This document shows, one piece after another, positions 52,311-63,038 of a stretch of 64,000 bases of DNA; position 1 is the stretch's first letter, and each line of letters opens with the position of its first letter. The DNA is taken from positions 1 through 64,000 of the forward strand of contig NZ_JAGPXT010000003.1 of the NCBI RefSeq assembly GCF_018070465.1. The letters run 5' to 3'. The notes beneath the pieces were generated by a model. That model had not been told where the DNA came from, did not search any database, and worked only from the letters and a program-made list of their open reading frames with translations. Source of the stretch: Micromonospora sp. C95. GTDB taxonomy: Bacteria > Actinomycetota > Actinomycetes > Mycobacteriales > Micromonosporaceae. The translations under genes and the position numbers were made by a program.

Positions 52311-53543
52311 TCAGGCCGCCCCGGGCACCAGCAACCGTGCGGGTGGTCTCGGCCCCGGGTCGGCGACAAGTGCCCGCGCGAGCGCGTCGACGAAGGCGTC
52401 GGCCTGAGCCGCGGTGAGCACCAGCGGCGGCGCGAGCCGGATCACGGCGGGCTGGACCGCGTCGACCAGGAAGCCGGCCGTCCGCAGCCAATCGGTCACC
52501 GGCACGGCGACCGGTTCGGTGAGCGCGATGCCGAGCAGCAACCCGGCGCCGCGTACCCCGGCGATCAGCGGGTGCGCCACTGCCTCGATGCCGGCCCGCA
52601 GCCGGTCGCCGACCCGCTTGACGTGGTCCAGCAGGCCCATGCCGGCAATGGTGCGGATCACCGCCAGCCCAGCTGCGCAACTGAGCGGGCTGCCACCGAC
52701 CGTGGTCCCGTGGGCACCGGTGGCCAGCAGGTCCGCCGCCGTCCCGAACGCCAGGCAGGCTCCGAGCGGCAGGCCGCCGCCAAGGCCCTGGGCAAGGGTG
52801 ACGAAGTCCGGCGCGATGCCCTCGCTCTGGTGGTGGAACCAGTACCCGGTACGCCCGAGGGCGGTGTGTACCTCGTCGAGCACCAGCAACGCCCCGGTCG
52901 CCGTACAGATCGTACGGGCCGCCGCGAGGTAGCCGGGCGGCGGCACCAGCACACCGTTCTCGCCCTGAATCGCCTCCAGGATCACCATCGCCGTGGTGTC
53001 ACTGACCGCGCCGCGCAGTGCTTCGACATCACCGAACGGGACATGGGTGACGGCGTCCGGCAGCGTCCGGAACGGATGCGCCCTGCCCGGCTGACCGGCA
53101 AACGCGAGCGTCCCCATGGTCCGGCCGTGGAAGGCCCCGGTCGTCGCGACCACCTCGGACCGCCCAGTGAGGCGCGCGACCTGGAACGCCGTCTCGTTCG
53201 CCTCGGCGCCCGAGTCGGTGAACAGGACCCGCCCCGGCCCGGTCAGGGCCAGCAGCAGCTCGCCGAGCAGCACGGTCGGCTCGGCCACGTCCCGGCTGGA
53301 TACGTGGCCGAGCGTCGCGGCCTGCCTGGACACCGCGTTCACCACGGCCGGGTGGGCATGCCCCAGCACGTTCGACGCGGCGCCGCCCATCAGGTCGAGG
53401 TACTCCCGGCCCGCGTCGTCGGTCACCACCGCGCCAGTGCCCTTGACCAGGGCCAGACCCGGCGTGCCGTAGCTGCTCACCGTCGTGCGCGACCAGCGTT
53501 CGGTGAGTGCTCTGCGGCCACCGCCGTCATCGCGGATCGCCAT
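52311..53543 (-). CDS. Class III aminotransferase homologue lacking the PLP lysine
   Basis: 410 residues from ATG 53543 (GGGAGG upstream), inside the last bases of the thioesterase gene. It is like acetylornithine/GABA aminotransferases: [15 protein letters not shown] near residue 109, [15 protein letters not shown] near 137, the cofactor Asp in [16 protein letters not shown] near 220. The lysine that holds PLP (normally in AKGLGGGxPIGA) is Gln: [14 protein letters not shown], codon CAG at 52788-52790. Standard transamination should be impossible. It may be a structural or binding partner, use PLP non-covalently, or be decaying; yet the frame and the rest of the fold are intact. Co-directional with a thioesterase and an N-hydroxylase. 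Confidence 0.85.
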   Translation of the reverse strand: MAIRDDGGGRRALTERWSRTTVSSYGTPGLALVKGTGAVVTDDAGREYLDLMGGAASNVLGHAHPAVVNAVSRQAATLGHVSSRDVAEPTVLLGELLLALTGPGRVLFTDSGAEANETAFQVARLTGRSEVVATTGAFHGRTMGTLAFAGQPGRAHPFRTLPDAVTHVPFGDVEALRGAVSDTTAMVILEAIQGENGVLVPPPGYLAAARTICTATGALLVLDEVHTALGRTGYWFHHQSEGIAPDFVTLAQGLGGGLPLGACLAFGTAADLLATGAHGTTVGGSPLSCAAGLAVIRTIAGMGLLDHVKRVGDRLRAGIEAVAHPLIAGVRGAGLLLGIALTEPVAVPVTDWLRTAGFLVDAVQPAVIRLAPPLVLTAAQADAFVDALARALVADPGPRPPARLLVPGAA

Positions 53544-54294
53544 CACGGCCTCCCGGCGACCAGATCCGCGCCATGTCGGTCAGCAGCCGGCTCTCATCGT
53601 CCCTGAGATAGAAGTGCCCACCGGGAAACAGCCGGAGCCGGAAGGGACCGCGCGTGACGTCCGCCCACCCCCGCATCTGCCCCGGGCTGATCGCGGTGTC
53701 CTGCTCACCCAGGTAGCCGAACACCGGGCAGTCGAGCAGCGGCCGACGCCCGCCGCGGTAGTCGTTCACCAGTTCCAGGTCCGCGCGAATGGCGGGCAAC
53801 GCGAACTCCCGTAATTCCAGGTCGGCGAAGACCTCGGTACGGCTCGCGTCGTGCCGGACGATCTCGGCGATGATCTCGTCATCGGTGTATCTGAGCCGTG
53901 GCTGGTCCACCAGCGCCGCAGGAGGAAGCCGGGCCGACACACACAGCGCGGCCGGGGGACGACCCCGCCGCTGCAGGCGCACGGCCACCTCGTGCGCAAC
54001 CGACGCGCCCATGCTGTGCCCGAACAGCACCATCCGCTGCCCGGCCAGCCCGTCGAGCACGTCGGTCACGTCGTCCGCCAGGTCCTCGATACTGGACGGG
54101 AGCGGCTCGGTGAGACGGTCCTCCCGGCCCGGGTACCGGATGCCGAGCACGCCGACGTCCGTCGGCAGGCTCGCCGGCCAGGTGCGGTACGCGCTCGCCC
54201 AGCCGCCGGCATGGGGAAAACAGACGAGCTTCGTCGTACACCCCTCACCGTCGCGGAAGCGGCGTATCCACCGGTCCTTCGTCAGGGTTCTCAT
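53527..54294 (-). CDS. Type II thioesterase (second copy)
   Basis: 255 residues from ATG 54294 with GGAG 8 bases upstream. Alpha/beta hydrolase: [16 protein letters not shown] near residue 24, nucleophile Ser in [13 protein letters not shown] near residue 93, Asp in [10 protein letters not shown] near residue 194, and His in [11 protein letters not shown] near residue 226. Editing-type thioesterase, or, because no integrated release domain is visible, a candidate for chain release in trans. It overlaps the following aminotransferase-like gene by 17 bases and lies 42 bases after the N-hydroxylase gene. Confidence 0.9.
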   Translation of the reverse strand: MRTLTKDRWIRRFRDGEGCTTKLVCFPHAGGWASAYRTWPASLPTDVGVLGIRYPGREDRLTEPLPSSIEDLADDVTDVLDGLAGQRMVLFGHSMGASVAHEVAVRLQRRGRPPAALCVSARLPPAALVDQPRLRYTDDEIIAEIVRHDASRTEVFADLELREFALPAIRADLELVNDYRGGRRPLLDCPVFGYLGEQDTAISPGQMRGWADVTRGPFRLRLFPGGHFYLRDDESRLLTDMARIWSPGGRDGDPR

Positions 54295-54336
54295 CACACC
54301 GTCTCCTCTCCAGGTCGCGGAGGCCGCACGCCACGG

Positions 54337-55683
54337 TCAACGGAGCCCGCCCGCTGCCCTGGCGTACATGGAGCGCTTGTCGTTTCGTCCGGTACTCCGG
54401 GCGAGGATCGAGTCGACGATTTCGCCGCTGCGTACGGCGATGTTCGACAGCAGCGAGGAACTGAGGCCGTGGGTGTGCTCGGTGCCGCCCTGCAGGTAGA
54501 TGCCGCAGGGCACGTCCGGGGTGGTGGCGATGCGGTAGTCACGCTCCATCCGGAGCCGGCCAGCCTCGTCACGCAGACAGTGCTCGTCGAGCGCGCAGAG
54601 CAGCCCCGTGGGCTCCATCGAGTCGTAGCCGGTCGCGCAGACGAGGGCGTCCACCTCGAGCTCGTCCTTATCGCCTCCGGGGCCGCCCCGAAGAAGGACG
54701 CGGGTCTCGGCGCCGGAGCGCTTCACCGCGTCCACCCTGGTCAGATTGAGGAAGTGGAGCCGGTCGACGCCGCGTACCTCGTCGTCGTACGCCCTGCGGT
54801 AGAGATCCCGGATCACCTCGTCGTCGACCACCGCGTAGTTCGTGTTGCGGTGGTACCGCCAGAACGCCTCGCGCGTCTGGTCGGAGCCGAAGTAGTAGTG
54901 GTCGACGGCCCGGGGGTCGAAGATCTGGTTGGCGAACGGCGTGGCGTCGGCGATGGAGTAGCCGTAGGACGGGATGATCGCCGAAACCTGGGCGTGCGGA
55001 AGTTCGTCGTACAGAAATCTGGTGATCTCGGCGGCGCTCTGGCCGGCCCCGACCACCGCCACCCGGCGCAGCTCGCGCGGGTCCATGCGGCGGAACTTCT
55101 GCAGGAACTCCGAGCTGTGCCAGACCCGCTCGTCACTTGTGACCCCGTCGAGCATCTTCGGCACCAGACCCGTCGAGATCACCACGTTGCGGGCCTCGAC
55201 CACGCGGCTGACCTGACCGGTGACGTCCGCGACGGTCAGCCGCAGCCGGTCCGGTTGCGCGGTGGGCGCGACCGGTGCCAGGCGGAGCGAGGTCACCGCG
55301 GAGCCGTACGAGACGCGGCCGGCCACCCGGGACTGCGCCCACTCGAGGTACTGGTGAAACTCCTGGCGGGTCGGGAAGAAGTCCTGGTTGTTGACGAACT
55401 GCGGGAGCCGTCCCGCCGCGTGCAGGAAGGAGATGAAGCTGAAGCTCGACGTCGGATTGCGGAAGGTCACCAGGTCCTTGAGGAAGGAGATCTGCATGGT
55501 CGCCGAGGGCAGCAACATGTCGCGGTGCCAGCCGAAGCGCGGCTGCCGCTCGAAGAAGTGATTGCTGAGCGCACGTTGCGGCTCGTCCAGGGCGCGCTCC
55601 TGCAGAGCGATGGAAAGCGACAGGTTGGACGGTCCGAACCCGATGCCGACCACGTCGTAGATCTCATGTTCACGATTCGTCAT
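54337..55683 (-). CDS. Ornithine/lysine N-hydroxylase (flavin N-monooxygenase)
   Basis: 448 residues, ATG with GGGAG 7 bases upstream. Motifs of the SidA/IucD/PvdA family: FAD-binding VVGIGFGPSNLSLSIALQE, NADPH-binding VAVVGAGQSAAEITRFLYDE near residue 210, CATGYD near residue 360, and the C-terminal HTHGLSSSLLSNIAVRSGEI. The HTHGLS ending is closer to ornithine than to lysine hydroxylases. It hydroxylates the side-chain amine, as for hydroxamates or as the first step to piperazate or other N-N bonds. No partner acyltransferase or KtzT-like gene is in the window, so the next step is unknown. Confidence 0.9.
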   Translation of the reverse strand: MTNREHEIYDVVGIGFGPSNLSLSIALQERALDEPQRALSNHFFERQPRFGWHRDMLLPSATMQISFLKDLVTFRNPTSSFSFISFLHAAGRLPQFVNNQDFFPTRQEFHQYLEWAQSRVAGRVSYGSAVTSLRLAPVAPTAQPDRLRLTVADVTGQVSRVVEARNVVISTGLVPKMLDGVTSDERVWHSSEFLQKFRRMDPRELRRVAVVGAGQSAAEITRFLYDELPHAQVSAIIPSYGYSIADATPFANQIFDPRAVDHYYFGSDQTREAFWRYHRNTNYAVVDDEVIRDLYRRAYDDEVRGVDRLHFLNLTRVDAVKRSGAETRVLLRGGPGGDKDELEVDALVCATGYDSMEPTGLLCALDEHCLRDEAGRLRMERDYRIATTPDVPCGIYLQGGTEHTHGLSSSLLSNIAVRSGEIVDSILARSTGRNDKRSMYARAAGGLR

Positions 55684-55751
55684 GAATACTCTCCCGCTGG
55701 CATGGCCGCACGACGCGCTGTTCGTATGTCGGCCGGCAATAGTGGCTCTGC

Positions 55752-55787
55752 GGGATCCCCGGCGAGCGATCGCCCGCCGGGGATCCC
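55752..55787 (-). terminator. Hairpin between the secreted protein and N-hydroxylase genes
   Basis: Perfect 13-bp stem (55752-55764 with 55775-55787) with a 10-base loop, 61 bases downstream of the minus-strand stop at 55848 and 69 bases upstream of the N-hydroxylase start. It separates the two genes into different transcripts. Confidence 0.65.
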
Positions 55788-55847
55788 CGGTTCAGTGCGC
55801 GAAACCCGGTACCTGGTTGCAACCGTCGAGTGGTGACGACACGCTCG

Positions 55848-56432
55848 TCACCGGACGCAGGACGACTCGGACAGCACGCTGGCTGCGCCCGGCTCCGCCC
55901 CCAGGGTGATCGTCGCCTGCACCGTGAAGGCGTCCCTGGCGGTCTTGGTGATCGTGGTGGTCAGTGGCAGCGAGGTGCCGTCCGGCTGGATCAGCACGCC
56001 GGTCGAGGTGAGCGTGTTGTCGACCCATCCAGGGGTCGTCTGCGCGCCGCGTTGACCGGAGTTGTCGAAGCGGTCCGCCGTGAAGAGGCCCTGCTGGGCG
56101 TCCCAGCCCCAGATGTACTCGGCCGAGGCGATCGGCGTGCCGTCGATGGTGTTCGTCTCCTGCCAACGCATGAAGTTCCCGTCGAGGATGAACTTGGCGG
56201 TGGACTGGGTGTCGAACGCCAACTGGCTGCCGTCCGGCAGGGTCGTCGTCCCGGTGCAGGTCCACTTACCCCTCAGCTTCTTCAGCGGCTGGAGCGCGGG
56301 GGTCGGCGCCACCCGCTCAGCTGACGAGCCGAACGACCCGGTGGCCTGGGCGACGGCCGGGCTCAGCACCGCCGTGGCCACCAGCGCCAGGCCGGTGAGG
56401 GCGGCTGTTGTCGAAGAAATCCTCATTGGCAT
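55848..56432 (-). CDS. Secreted protein of unknown function (DUF1579-like)
   Basis: 194 residues from ATG 56432 with AGGAGG upstream. A signal peptide is clear: short basic start (MPMRISSTTAA), hydrophobic core (LTGLALVATAVLSPAVA) and an Ala-x-Ala type site near residue 30. The mature part resembles DUF1579-type beta-barrel proteins: LKKLRGKWTCTGTTTLPDG near residue 50, MRWQETNTIDGTPI and YIWGWDAQQGLFTADRFDN. Two cysteines (one in the first strand, one near the C-terminus) could form a disulphide. No reaction is known. It lies directly downstream of the NRPS gene. Confidence 0.6.
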   Translation of the reverse strand: MPMRISSTTAALTGLALVATAVLSPAVAQATGSFGSSAERVAPTPALQPLKKLRGKWTCTGTTTLPDGSQLAFDTQSTAKFILDGNFMRWQETNTIDGTPIASAEYIWGWDAQQGLFTADRFDNSGQRGAQTTPGWVDNTLTSTGVLIQPDGTSLPLTTTITKTARDAFTVQATITLGAEPGAASVLSESSCVR

Positions 56433-56511
56433 CCACGTCCTCCTATACTTTCGCGCCATCGCCATGTCGATGTCGCTGTGATGTGATCCGGCCGAGCGAG
56501 CGGCTGCCCAC

Positions 56512-59500
56512 TCAGACGATTGCTCCGCCGTTCGTCCGCCGACGCAGCGCGGGCCTGCTCGACTTGTTGAGGTTCGCCCAACGCTGAGACAGGCCGGCGA
56601 CGGTGCGCGCGGCGAACAACGTGCGGATGGAAACTTCCAGGTGCAGCTCCGCGCGGATCAGTCCGACGAGTCTGATCGCCCGCAGTGAGTTGCCACCGAG
56701 GTCGAAGAAGTCCTCGTCGATCCCGATCCGGTTCAGTTCGAGCACATCGGCGAAGAGCTTCGCCAGGACCTGCTCGGTGTGGTTGCGCGGTGCCCGGTAC
56801 GACCCGTCGCGGAACTCGGGAACCGGTAGCCGGGCTCGGTCCACCCGACCGGCGGTCGTGACCGGCAGCCGGTCCAGCACCACGAAGGCGGAGGGCACCA
56901 GGGACTCGGGCACCCGCCCGGCCACGAAGCGGCTCAGCTCCTCGTGGAAGGCTTCGGCGCCCGCGCCCGTCGCGTCGCGGGCGGGCACCGGAACCACGTA
57001 CGCCACCAGGCGCTGCTGGCCGGCGGGGTCGGCACCGACGTCCACGAACGACTGCGCGAGCCGAGGATGCTCGGCGAGCACCTCCGCGATGTGGCCGGTG
57101 TCGACCTGGGCACCGCCGAGGCGCGCCTGAGCGCCGGCCCGGCCCGCGTACTCCAACCGGCCGTCGGCCCCCCACCGGGCCCGGTCCCCGGTGCGGTACA
57201 TGCGGGCGCCCGGCGGCCCGAACGGGCAGGCCACGAACCGTTGTGCGGTCTGCCCTGGGCGCCGGGCGTACCCGCGTGCGACGGCCGGCCCGGCCAGGTA
57301 CAGCTCACCGACCACGCCGTCCGGGACCGGCGTCAGCCCGGGGCCCAGCACGTAGCGGGCGACGCCGTCGGTCAGGCCGCCGGCAGCGGCCGCGGGCCGC
57401 CGCTCGTCGGTCGCCTCGCCGCGCGCCCGGACCAGCGCGGTGGCGCCGACCGGACCATGGCCGTTGACGATCGACAGCCCGGGACAGGCCACGCGGACCC
57501 GCTGCATCGCGGTCGCGGTCACCTGGTCGGCCGCGATCCACACCTGGTTCAGTCCCGCCAGGGCGTCGGGGCGTTCGGCGGCGACGGCGGAGAACAGCTG
57601 CGCGCTCAGCCAGACGACGGAGATCTGGTGTGCCGACCGGATCGCGGTGAGCCCGTCGCCGTCCATCTCGGTCTGCTCGACCACGACGACCCGGCCGCCG
57701 GTGAGCAGGGGCATCCACAGTTCGAGCGCGAGCGCGTCGGAGGCGGGCGACGTGTGCCACAGGACGGTGTCACGGCCGTCGCGTGGCCAGCGTCGGTCCA
57801 GGACGAAGCGGGCCAGGTTCCGCTGGGTGACCACGACGCCCGTGTCCGGGTCGGCCGAGGCGGAGCCGTACAGCACGGCGACCGCGCCGTCGGGATGGGC
57901 CCGGGCCGGCGCGGCGCCATCGCTGGCGGATGCCGCAAGGTCGTGGCACATCACCACCGGCACCGTCAGGTCGGCCCGGAGCCGGTGGGCCGGCGCGGCG
58001 TCGACGAGCAGCATGCTGGCGGCGGACGTGTCGAGCTGCGCGCGGAGCTGGTCGACCGGCAGGCCCGGGTCGACCGGCAGGTAGGCGGCGCCCGCCCGGA
58101 CCACGCCCAGGAGCGCGACGACCAGGTCCACCGATCGGGCCATCGCCACCGCCACCACGGTCTCGGGTCCGATGCCGCGGCCGCGCAGCGCCGCGGCCAG
58201 CCGGCCGGATCGCTCGTCCAGTTCCCGGTAGGAGACCGACGAGTCGCCGGCCACCAGGGCGACCGCGTCGGGGTCCCGCGCCACCCGCCGCGCGAACAGC
58301 TCCGGAACCGTCGGAACCGAGGCCGACGTCTGCTCCGGCACCGTCAGCATCCGGTCCCGCTCGGTGTCGCCGGCCACGTCCAAGGCGCCGATCGGCTGCG
58401 CGGCGCCGGCGACGACAGCCCGGATGAACGCGATCAGATCCTCGCCGATCAGGCGCAGCTCCGCCCGCGAGTACAGGCTCGCGGCCGCGTCCAGCCGGAT
58501 GAACAGGTCGCTGTCGGGGGTTCCGTCGCGGTACACGCCGATCGACAGCTCGTTGAAGCTTCCGGTCGTCGCCCCGGAGTAGCGCGCCGGGTGGTCGGCG
58601 AAGTGGATCTGGTCGACGAACTCGATGACGTTCATGACGACGCCGAAGCTTCCGCGTTCGCTGGGAGTCACCGCGATCGCGCGCTGGATGTCGGAGTAGT
58701 GGCGCAGCGTGTGCCCGGAGATCTCGTAGGTCTCCTCGACGATCGCGTCGGCCAGCTCGGCGACGGTCGCGCTCAACGGCACGCGGATCCGCACCGGCAC
58801 CACGTTGACGGCCAGCCCGGGAGTCGTGCCCGCCGGTCCGCTCCGGTTGCCGGCGGCCAGGGAGAGCAGGAACTCGGGAAGGTCACAGCGGTGCCGCAGG
58901 AACGCCGCCGCGGCCGTGGTCAGCACGGACGACATCCACACGCCCATCGACTCCGCGGCAGCGGCCCACGCGTCGGCCTCGGCTCGTGCGACGGTAAGCG
59001 TCCGGCTGGCCATGCCGATCGCGCCGGCCACCTCGGCCCAGCTGTCCGCGCTGCTCATCGGGGCTTCCAGCTCGGGTCGCCGCGCATCGGGGACGACGAT
59101 CCGGGGGACCTGCGCCGGCGGGGGTGCTTCCTTCAGGTAGTCCTGCCAGAACTCCGCGTCCGCGGTGGACTGATCCGAGGCGAGGTAGTCGGTGGCGAGC
59201 GCCGCGAACGACTCGACGTCCCAGCGGTGCGGCAGCGCCGGGATGTCCTGTCCCCGTACCAGCGCCGTGTACACCTCGGCCAGGCGCCGCGACAGCAGGC
59301 CGCCGGCACCGTAGCCGTCGGCGATGAGGTGGTGGTAGGCGATCACCAGCAGCGACCGGTTCGCGGCGAGCCTGACCACGCCCAGCCGGAACAGCAGGTC
59401 GCGCGTCACGTCGAACGGCTTGCTGATCATTTCGGCCAGCGCGTCCCGGGCGGCCTGCTCGGGATCGCCCGCGTCCGCGAAATCCAGGAAGAACGGCCGC

Positions 59501-59730
59501 CAGTCGGTCAGTTCCCGGGGCACCAGCTTCAGTCCGTCGCCGTCGTCGGCGAAGGTGACCCGAAGGATCTCCGCCTCGTCGAGGACGTGCCGGAACGCCG
59601 ACGCGATGGCTGTCTCGTCCAGCTCACCCGCCACGTCCCACATCGTCAGCGCGTGGTTGAGCGTGGCGGACGCCATGCCGTCCGCCAGCCACAGTCCCTT
59701 GTGTGCGGGCGACGCATCGAACGAGCGCAC
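56512..59730 (-). CDS. NRPS module: condensation - degenerate adenylation - carrier protein
   Basis: 1072 residues from GTG 59730, 6 bases after GAGGGG; a GTG at 59739 is also open. Residues 1-430 are a condensation domain with the HHxxxDG motif intact (YHHLIADGYGAGG near 133). Residues 460-960 look like an adenylation domain that has lost its ATP machinery: the TSGTTGxPKG loop reads YGSASADPDTG, NxYGPTE reads NGHGPVGAT, the GRxDxQVK hinge reads GRAGAQARLGG and the NGK lysine motif reads TAGRVDR (Arg for Lys); only YRTGDRARW is near normal. The carrier protein (DDFFDLGGNSLRAIRL) near 1005 is intact. It should accept the chain from the KS-AT-ACP protein. No thioesterase or reductase domain follows. 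Confidence 0.9.
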   Translation of the reverse strand: MRSFDASPAHKGLWLADGMASATLNHALTMWDVAGELDETAIASAFRHVLDEAEILRVTFADDGDGLKLVPRELTDWRPFFLDFADAGDPEQAARDALAEMISKPFDVTRDLLFRLGVVRLAANRSLLVIAYHHLIADGYGAGGLLSRRLAEVYTALVRGQDIPALPHRWDVESFAALATDYLASDQSTADAEFWQDYLKEAPPPAQVPRIVVPDARRPELEAPMSSADSWAEVAGAIGMASRTLTVARAEADAWAAAAESMGVWMSSVLTTAAAAFLRHRCDLPEFLLSLAAGNRSGPAGTTPGLAVNVVPVRIRVPLSATVAELADAIVEETYEISGHTLRHYSDIQRAIAVTPSERGSFGVVMNVIEFVDQIHFADHPARYSGATTGSFNELSIGVYRDGTPDSDLFIRLDAAASLYSRAELRLIGEDLIAFIRAVVAGAAQPIGALDVAGDTERDRMLTVPEQTSASVPTVPELFARRVARDPDAVALVAGDSSVSYRELDERSGRLAAALRGRGIGPETVVAVAMARSVDLVVALLGVVRAGAAYLPVDPGLPVDQLRAQLDTSAASMLLVDAAPAHRLRADLTVPVVMCHDLAASASDGAAPARAHPDGAVAVLYGSASADPDTGVVVTQRNLARFVLDRRWPRDGRDTVLWHTSPASDALALELWMPLLTGGRVVVVEQTEMDGDGLTAIRSAHQISVVWLSAQLFSAVAAERPDALAGLNQVWIAADQVTATAMQRVRVACPGLSIVNGHGPVGATALVRARGEATDERRPAAAAGGLTDGVARYVLGPGLTPVPDGVVGELYLAGPAVARGYARRPGQTAQRFVACPFGPPGARMYRTGDRARWGADGRLEYAGRAGAQARLGGAQVDTGHIAEVLAEHPRLAQSFVDVGADPAGQQRLVAYVVPVPARDATGAGAEAFHEELSRFVAGRVPESLVPSAFVVLDRLPVTTAGRVDRARLPVPEFRDGSYRAPRNHTEQVLAKLFADVLELNRIGIDEDFFDLGGNSLRAIRLVGLIRAELHLEVSIRTLFAARTVAGLSQRWANLNKSSRPALRRRTNGGAIV

Positions 59731-59917
59731 ACGAATCACCCCTCAGCAATAGCGCGGGAATCGAATAAGTTCGCCAACCACCTCCCACATTCCGCGAGGT
59801 GATCCAGCTTTACAAGCCATCTGGAAAGCGGGGGCGGCCTGCTCGCCGCCAATACCCGCCGCGTCCCGCTGGCGGGACAATGCATCGGCGGCAGAGCCCG
59901 GAAGGCCCCTTTTTACG

Positions 59918-62900
59918 CTATTGCGGCTCGCCGGCCGCAAGAGTGGACACGATATGCCCGGCGACCATTCGTGGTGACGGATGGCGCAACACCAGGTTCG
60001 CCCGGAGTTTGACCCCGGTCGAGGTGGTGAGACGCTTACTCAGCTCCATGGAGAGCAGCGAGTCGAATCCGATCTCCTTGAACTGCTGGTCCGGATTGAT
60101 GGTGGTGCCGCAGCTGCGCCCCAGCACGACGGCGACCTTGTCGAGGACGTGCGCGAGGACGAGTGCCGTCGCGTCCTCCGCGGGCAGGGCGGAGATCTGG
60201 TCGGACAGCGGCGCCTGGGGCTCGTCGGCCGTCGGTGGCACCGTCGACGGCAGGTCCGACACGGCCTCGCGGCGTACGGAGTCCACCCAGTAGCGTTGCC
60301 GCTGGAAGGCGTAGGTCGGCAGATCCACCCGGCGGCTCGACCCGACCAGGGCGGTCCAGTCCACCGCACCGCCACGCACGTGAAGTTGCCCGAGCGAGCC
60401 GAGCAGGGTAGCCACCTCGTCACGATCGCGGCGGGTCGACGACAGGACCAGCGCGTCGTCGAGATCCTCGACGATCTCCTGCACCGGAACGGTCAGCACC
60501 GGATGCGGACTCATCTCGATGAAAAGGCGGAATCCGTCCTCGGTCGAGCGTCGCACTGCGGATTCGAACAGCACCCTTTCACGCAGATTGTCGTACCAGT
60601 ACTCCCGGTCGAGTTCGGCGGTGTCCAGGCGCCTGCCGTGCAGCGTCGAATAGAGCGGCACCGGGGCGGTGACCGGCGCCACGCCGTCCAGCGCATCGAT
60701 CACCTTGTCGCGGACCCGGGTCACCTGGTGCGAATGCGACGCGTAGTCGACGGAAATCCTGCGCGCCTGGATGTCGTCGGCCTGCATCGCCGCGATGAAC
60801 TCGTCGAGCGCCTCCGGCTCGCCGGACACCACCACCGAGCGAGGGCCGTTGACGACAGCGATGCTCACCCGCCCCTGCCACGGGGCCAGGCGCTGCGCCA
60901 CGACGTCGGCACCGGCCACGACCGAACCCATGCCGCCGTGCCCGATCAGGTCCACGAGTGCCTGGCTACGCAGGGCCACGATCCGGGTGGCGTCCCGCAG
61001 GGACAGGGCACCGCAGACATGGGCCGCGGCGATCTCGCCCTGGCTGTGCCCGATCACCGCAGCCGGTACCACCCCCCATGATCGCCAGAGGGCGGCCATG
61101 GACACCATCACGGAGAACAGCACCGGCTGCACCACGTCGACCCGGTCCAGCGTCGGCGCCCCGGCCACGCCGCGCATGACATCCAGCAGGGACCAGTCGA
61201 CCCACTCGGCCAGCGCCGCGGCGCACCCGTCGAACGTGGTGGCGAAGGCCGGGAAGGAGTCGTACAACTGCCGGCCCATGCCGACCCACTGCGAGCCCTG
61301 CCCGGGGAACAGGAAGACGGCCCCGCCCGGGTTGCCGGCGACACCGCGCACCACCGAGGGAGAGTCCGCACCGTCGCGTACCGCCGTCAGGCCCTGGAGC
61401 AGCTCGTCCCGATCGCGGCCCAGTACGACCGCCCGATGCGGGAACCGCGTACGGTGCGAGATCAACGACCAGGCGACATCGGCGACGTCGGCGGCGGCAT
61501 CGCCGGCGACGAAGTCGTGCAGCCTGGCGGCCTGCTGCGTCACAGCGGCGGCGCTCTTGCCCGACACCACCCACGGCACCAGCCCGCCGGGCACCGCCGC
61601 ACGCGGACCGTGCTCGTCCGCCTCGGCGGCCGCCGGCTCCTCCAGGATGACGTGGGCGTTGGTGCCGCTGACCCCGAACGACGACACGGCGGCCCGCCGT
61701 GGCCCGTCCGCCCGGTCCCACTCGCGCCCCTCGACCAGTAGCTGGACGGCACCGGAGGACCAGTCCACGTGCGCGGAGGGCGTGCCCACGTGCAGCGTCT
61801 TCGGCAGGTACCGGTGTCGCATCGCCAACACCGCCTTGATGACACCGGCGACGCCGGCCGCGGCCTGGGCGTGACCGATGTTGGACTTCAGGGAGCCCAG
61901 CCAGACCGGGCGGCCCGCCGCCCGGTCCCGGCCGTAGGTCGCGAGCAGAGCCCCGGCCTCGATCGGGTCACCCAGCACCGTTCCGGTTCCGTGCGCCTCG
62001 ACCAGGTCCACCTCGGACGGCGACACTCCGGCGTTGACCAGCGCCCGCCGGATGACCTCCTGCTGGGCCCGGCCGTTGGGGGCGGTCAACCCGTTGCTGG
62101 CCCCGTCCTGGTTAACCGCGGATCCGCGCAGCACGGCCAGCACCGGATGGCCGTTGCGGCGCGCGTCCGACAGTCGCTCCAGGAGCAGCACGCCCACCCC
62201 CTCGGCCCAGCCCGTGCCGTCGGCGCCGTCCGCGAAGGACTTGCACCTGCCGTCGGGCGCCAGCCCGCGCTGTCGGGAGAACTCCACGAAGATGGACGGC
62301 GTCGACATCACCAACGCCCCGCCGGCCAGCGCGAGCGAGCACTCCCCCGCGCGCAGCGACTGCGCGGCCAGGTGCAGGGCCACCAGCGACGAGGAACACG
62401 CCGTGTCGATCGACACCGCCGGCCCGGTCAGCCCCAGCTCGTACGCCACCCGGCCGGAGGCGACGCTCAGGGTGCTGCCCTGCAGCAGGTAGCCCTCCAA
62501 CGCGCTGGGCCCGTCGAGCAGTCGCGTCCCGTACTCCGACGAGCTCACCCCGGTGAACACGCCGACCTCGGCACCCCGTACCTCGGCGGGCACGATGCCC
62601 GCCCGCTCGAACGCCTCCCACGAGGTCTCCAGCAGCAGCCGTTGCTGCGGATCGACGGCCAGCGCCTCGCGCGGCGAGATGCCGAAGAAGTCGGCGTCGA
62701 ACCCGGCCATGTCGGTGAGGAACCCGCCCTGCCGCACGTACGAGCTGCCGGTGGTGTCGGGGTCGGGGTGGTAGATGTCGCGCCAGCCACGATCGGTGGG
62801 AAAGTCCGACACGACGTCCCGGCCGGCGCGGATCACCTCCCACAGTTCCTCAGGTGACGAGACACCGCCCGGGTAGCGGCAGGCCATCGCCACCACCGCG

Positions 62901-63037
62901 ATCGGCTCGCCTCGGCCGGCCTTCAGGGCGTCGTTCTCCTGGCGGAGCCGGTCGCGTTCGGCCAGCAGGGCGCGCAGGGCCTGTTGCACCCGGTCCCCGC
63001 CCGCGCCCACGGTCGGACCGTCATTGGTCTCGCTCAT
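59918..63037 (-). CDS. Type I modular PKS: KS-AT-ACP
   Basis: 1039 residues from ATG 63037 (GGAGG upstream), one base after the preceding PKS stop. Residues 12-42 form a coiled-coil docking helix ([20 protein letters not shown]). KS: Cys214 in DTACSSS, His349 in HGTGT, His389 in NIGH. AT: Ser665 in GHSQGE and the YASH motif at 765-768, which predicts methylmalonyl-CoA. ACP near residue 990 ([11 protein letters not shown]). No KR, DH or ER lies between AT and ACP, so a beta-keto group and a methyl branch are expected. The chain should pass to the NRPS condensation domain downstream. Confidence 0.95.
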   Translation of the reverse strand: MSETNDGPTVGAGGDRVQQALRALLAERDRLRQENDALKAGRGEPIAVVAMACRYPGGVSSPEELWEVIRAGRDVVSDFPTDRGWRDIYHPDPDTTGSSYVRQGGFLTDMAGFDADFFGISPREALAVDPQQRLLLETSWEAFERAGIVPAEVRGAEVGVFTGVSSSEYGTRLLDGPSALEGYLLQGSTLSVASGRVAYELGLTGPAVSIDTACSSSLVALHLAAQSLRAGECSLALAGGALVMSTPSIFVEFSRQRGLAPDGRCKSFADGADGTGWAEGVGVLLLERLSDARRNGHPVLAVLRGSAVNQDGASNGLTAPNGRAQQEVIRRALVNAGVSPSEVDLVEAHGTGTVLGDPIEAGALLATYGRDRAAGRPVWLGSLKSNIGHAQAAAGVAGVIKAVLAMRHRYLPKTLHVGTPSAHVDWSSGAVQLLVEGREWDRADGPRRAAVSSFGVSGTNAHVILEEPAAAEADEHGPRAAVPGGLVPWVVSGKSAAAVTQQAARLHDFVAGDAAADVADVAWSLISHRTRFPHRAVVLGRDRDELLQGLTAVRDGADSPSVVRGVAGNPGGAVFLFPGQGSQWVGMGRQLYDSFPAFATTFDGCAAALAEWVDWSLLDVMRGVAGAPTLDRVDVVQPVLFSVMVSMAALWRSWGVVPAAVIGHSQGEIAAAHVCGALSLRDATRIVALRSQALVDLIGHGGMGSVVAGADVVAQRLAPWQGRVSIAVVNGPRSVVVSGEPEALDEFIAAMQADDIQARRISVDYASHSHQVTRVRDKVIDALDGVAPVTAPVPLYSTLHGRRLDTAELDREYWYDNLRERVLFESAVRRSTEDGFRLFIEMSPHPVLTVPVQEIVEDLDDALVLSSTRRDRDEVATLLGSLGQLHVRGGAVDWTALVGSSRRVDLPTYAFQRQRYWVDSVRREAVSDLPSTVPPTADEPQAPLSDQISALPAEDATALVLAHVLDKVAVVLGRSCGTTINPDQQFKEIGFDSLLSMELSKRLTTSTGVKLRANLVLRHPSPRMVAGHIVSTLAAGEPQ

Positions 63038-63038
63038 G

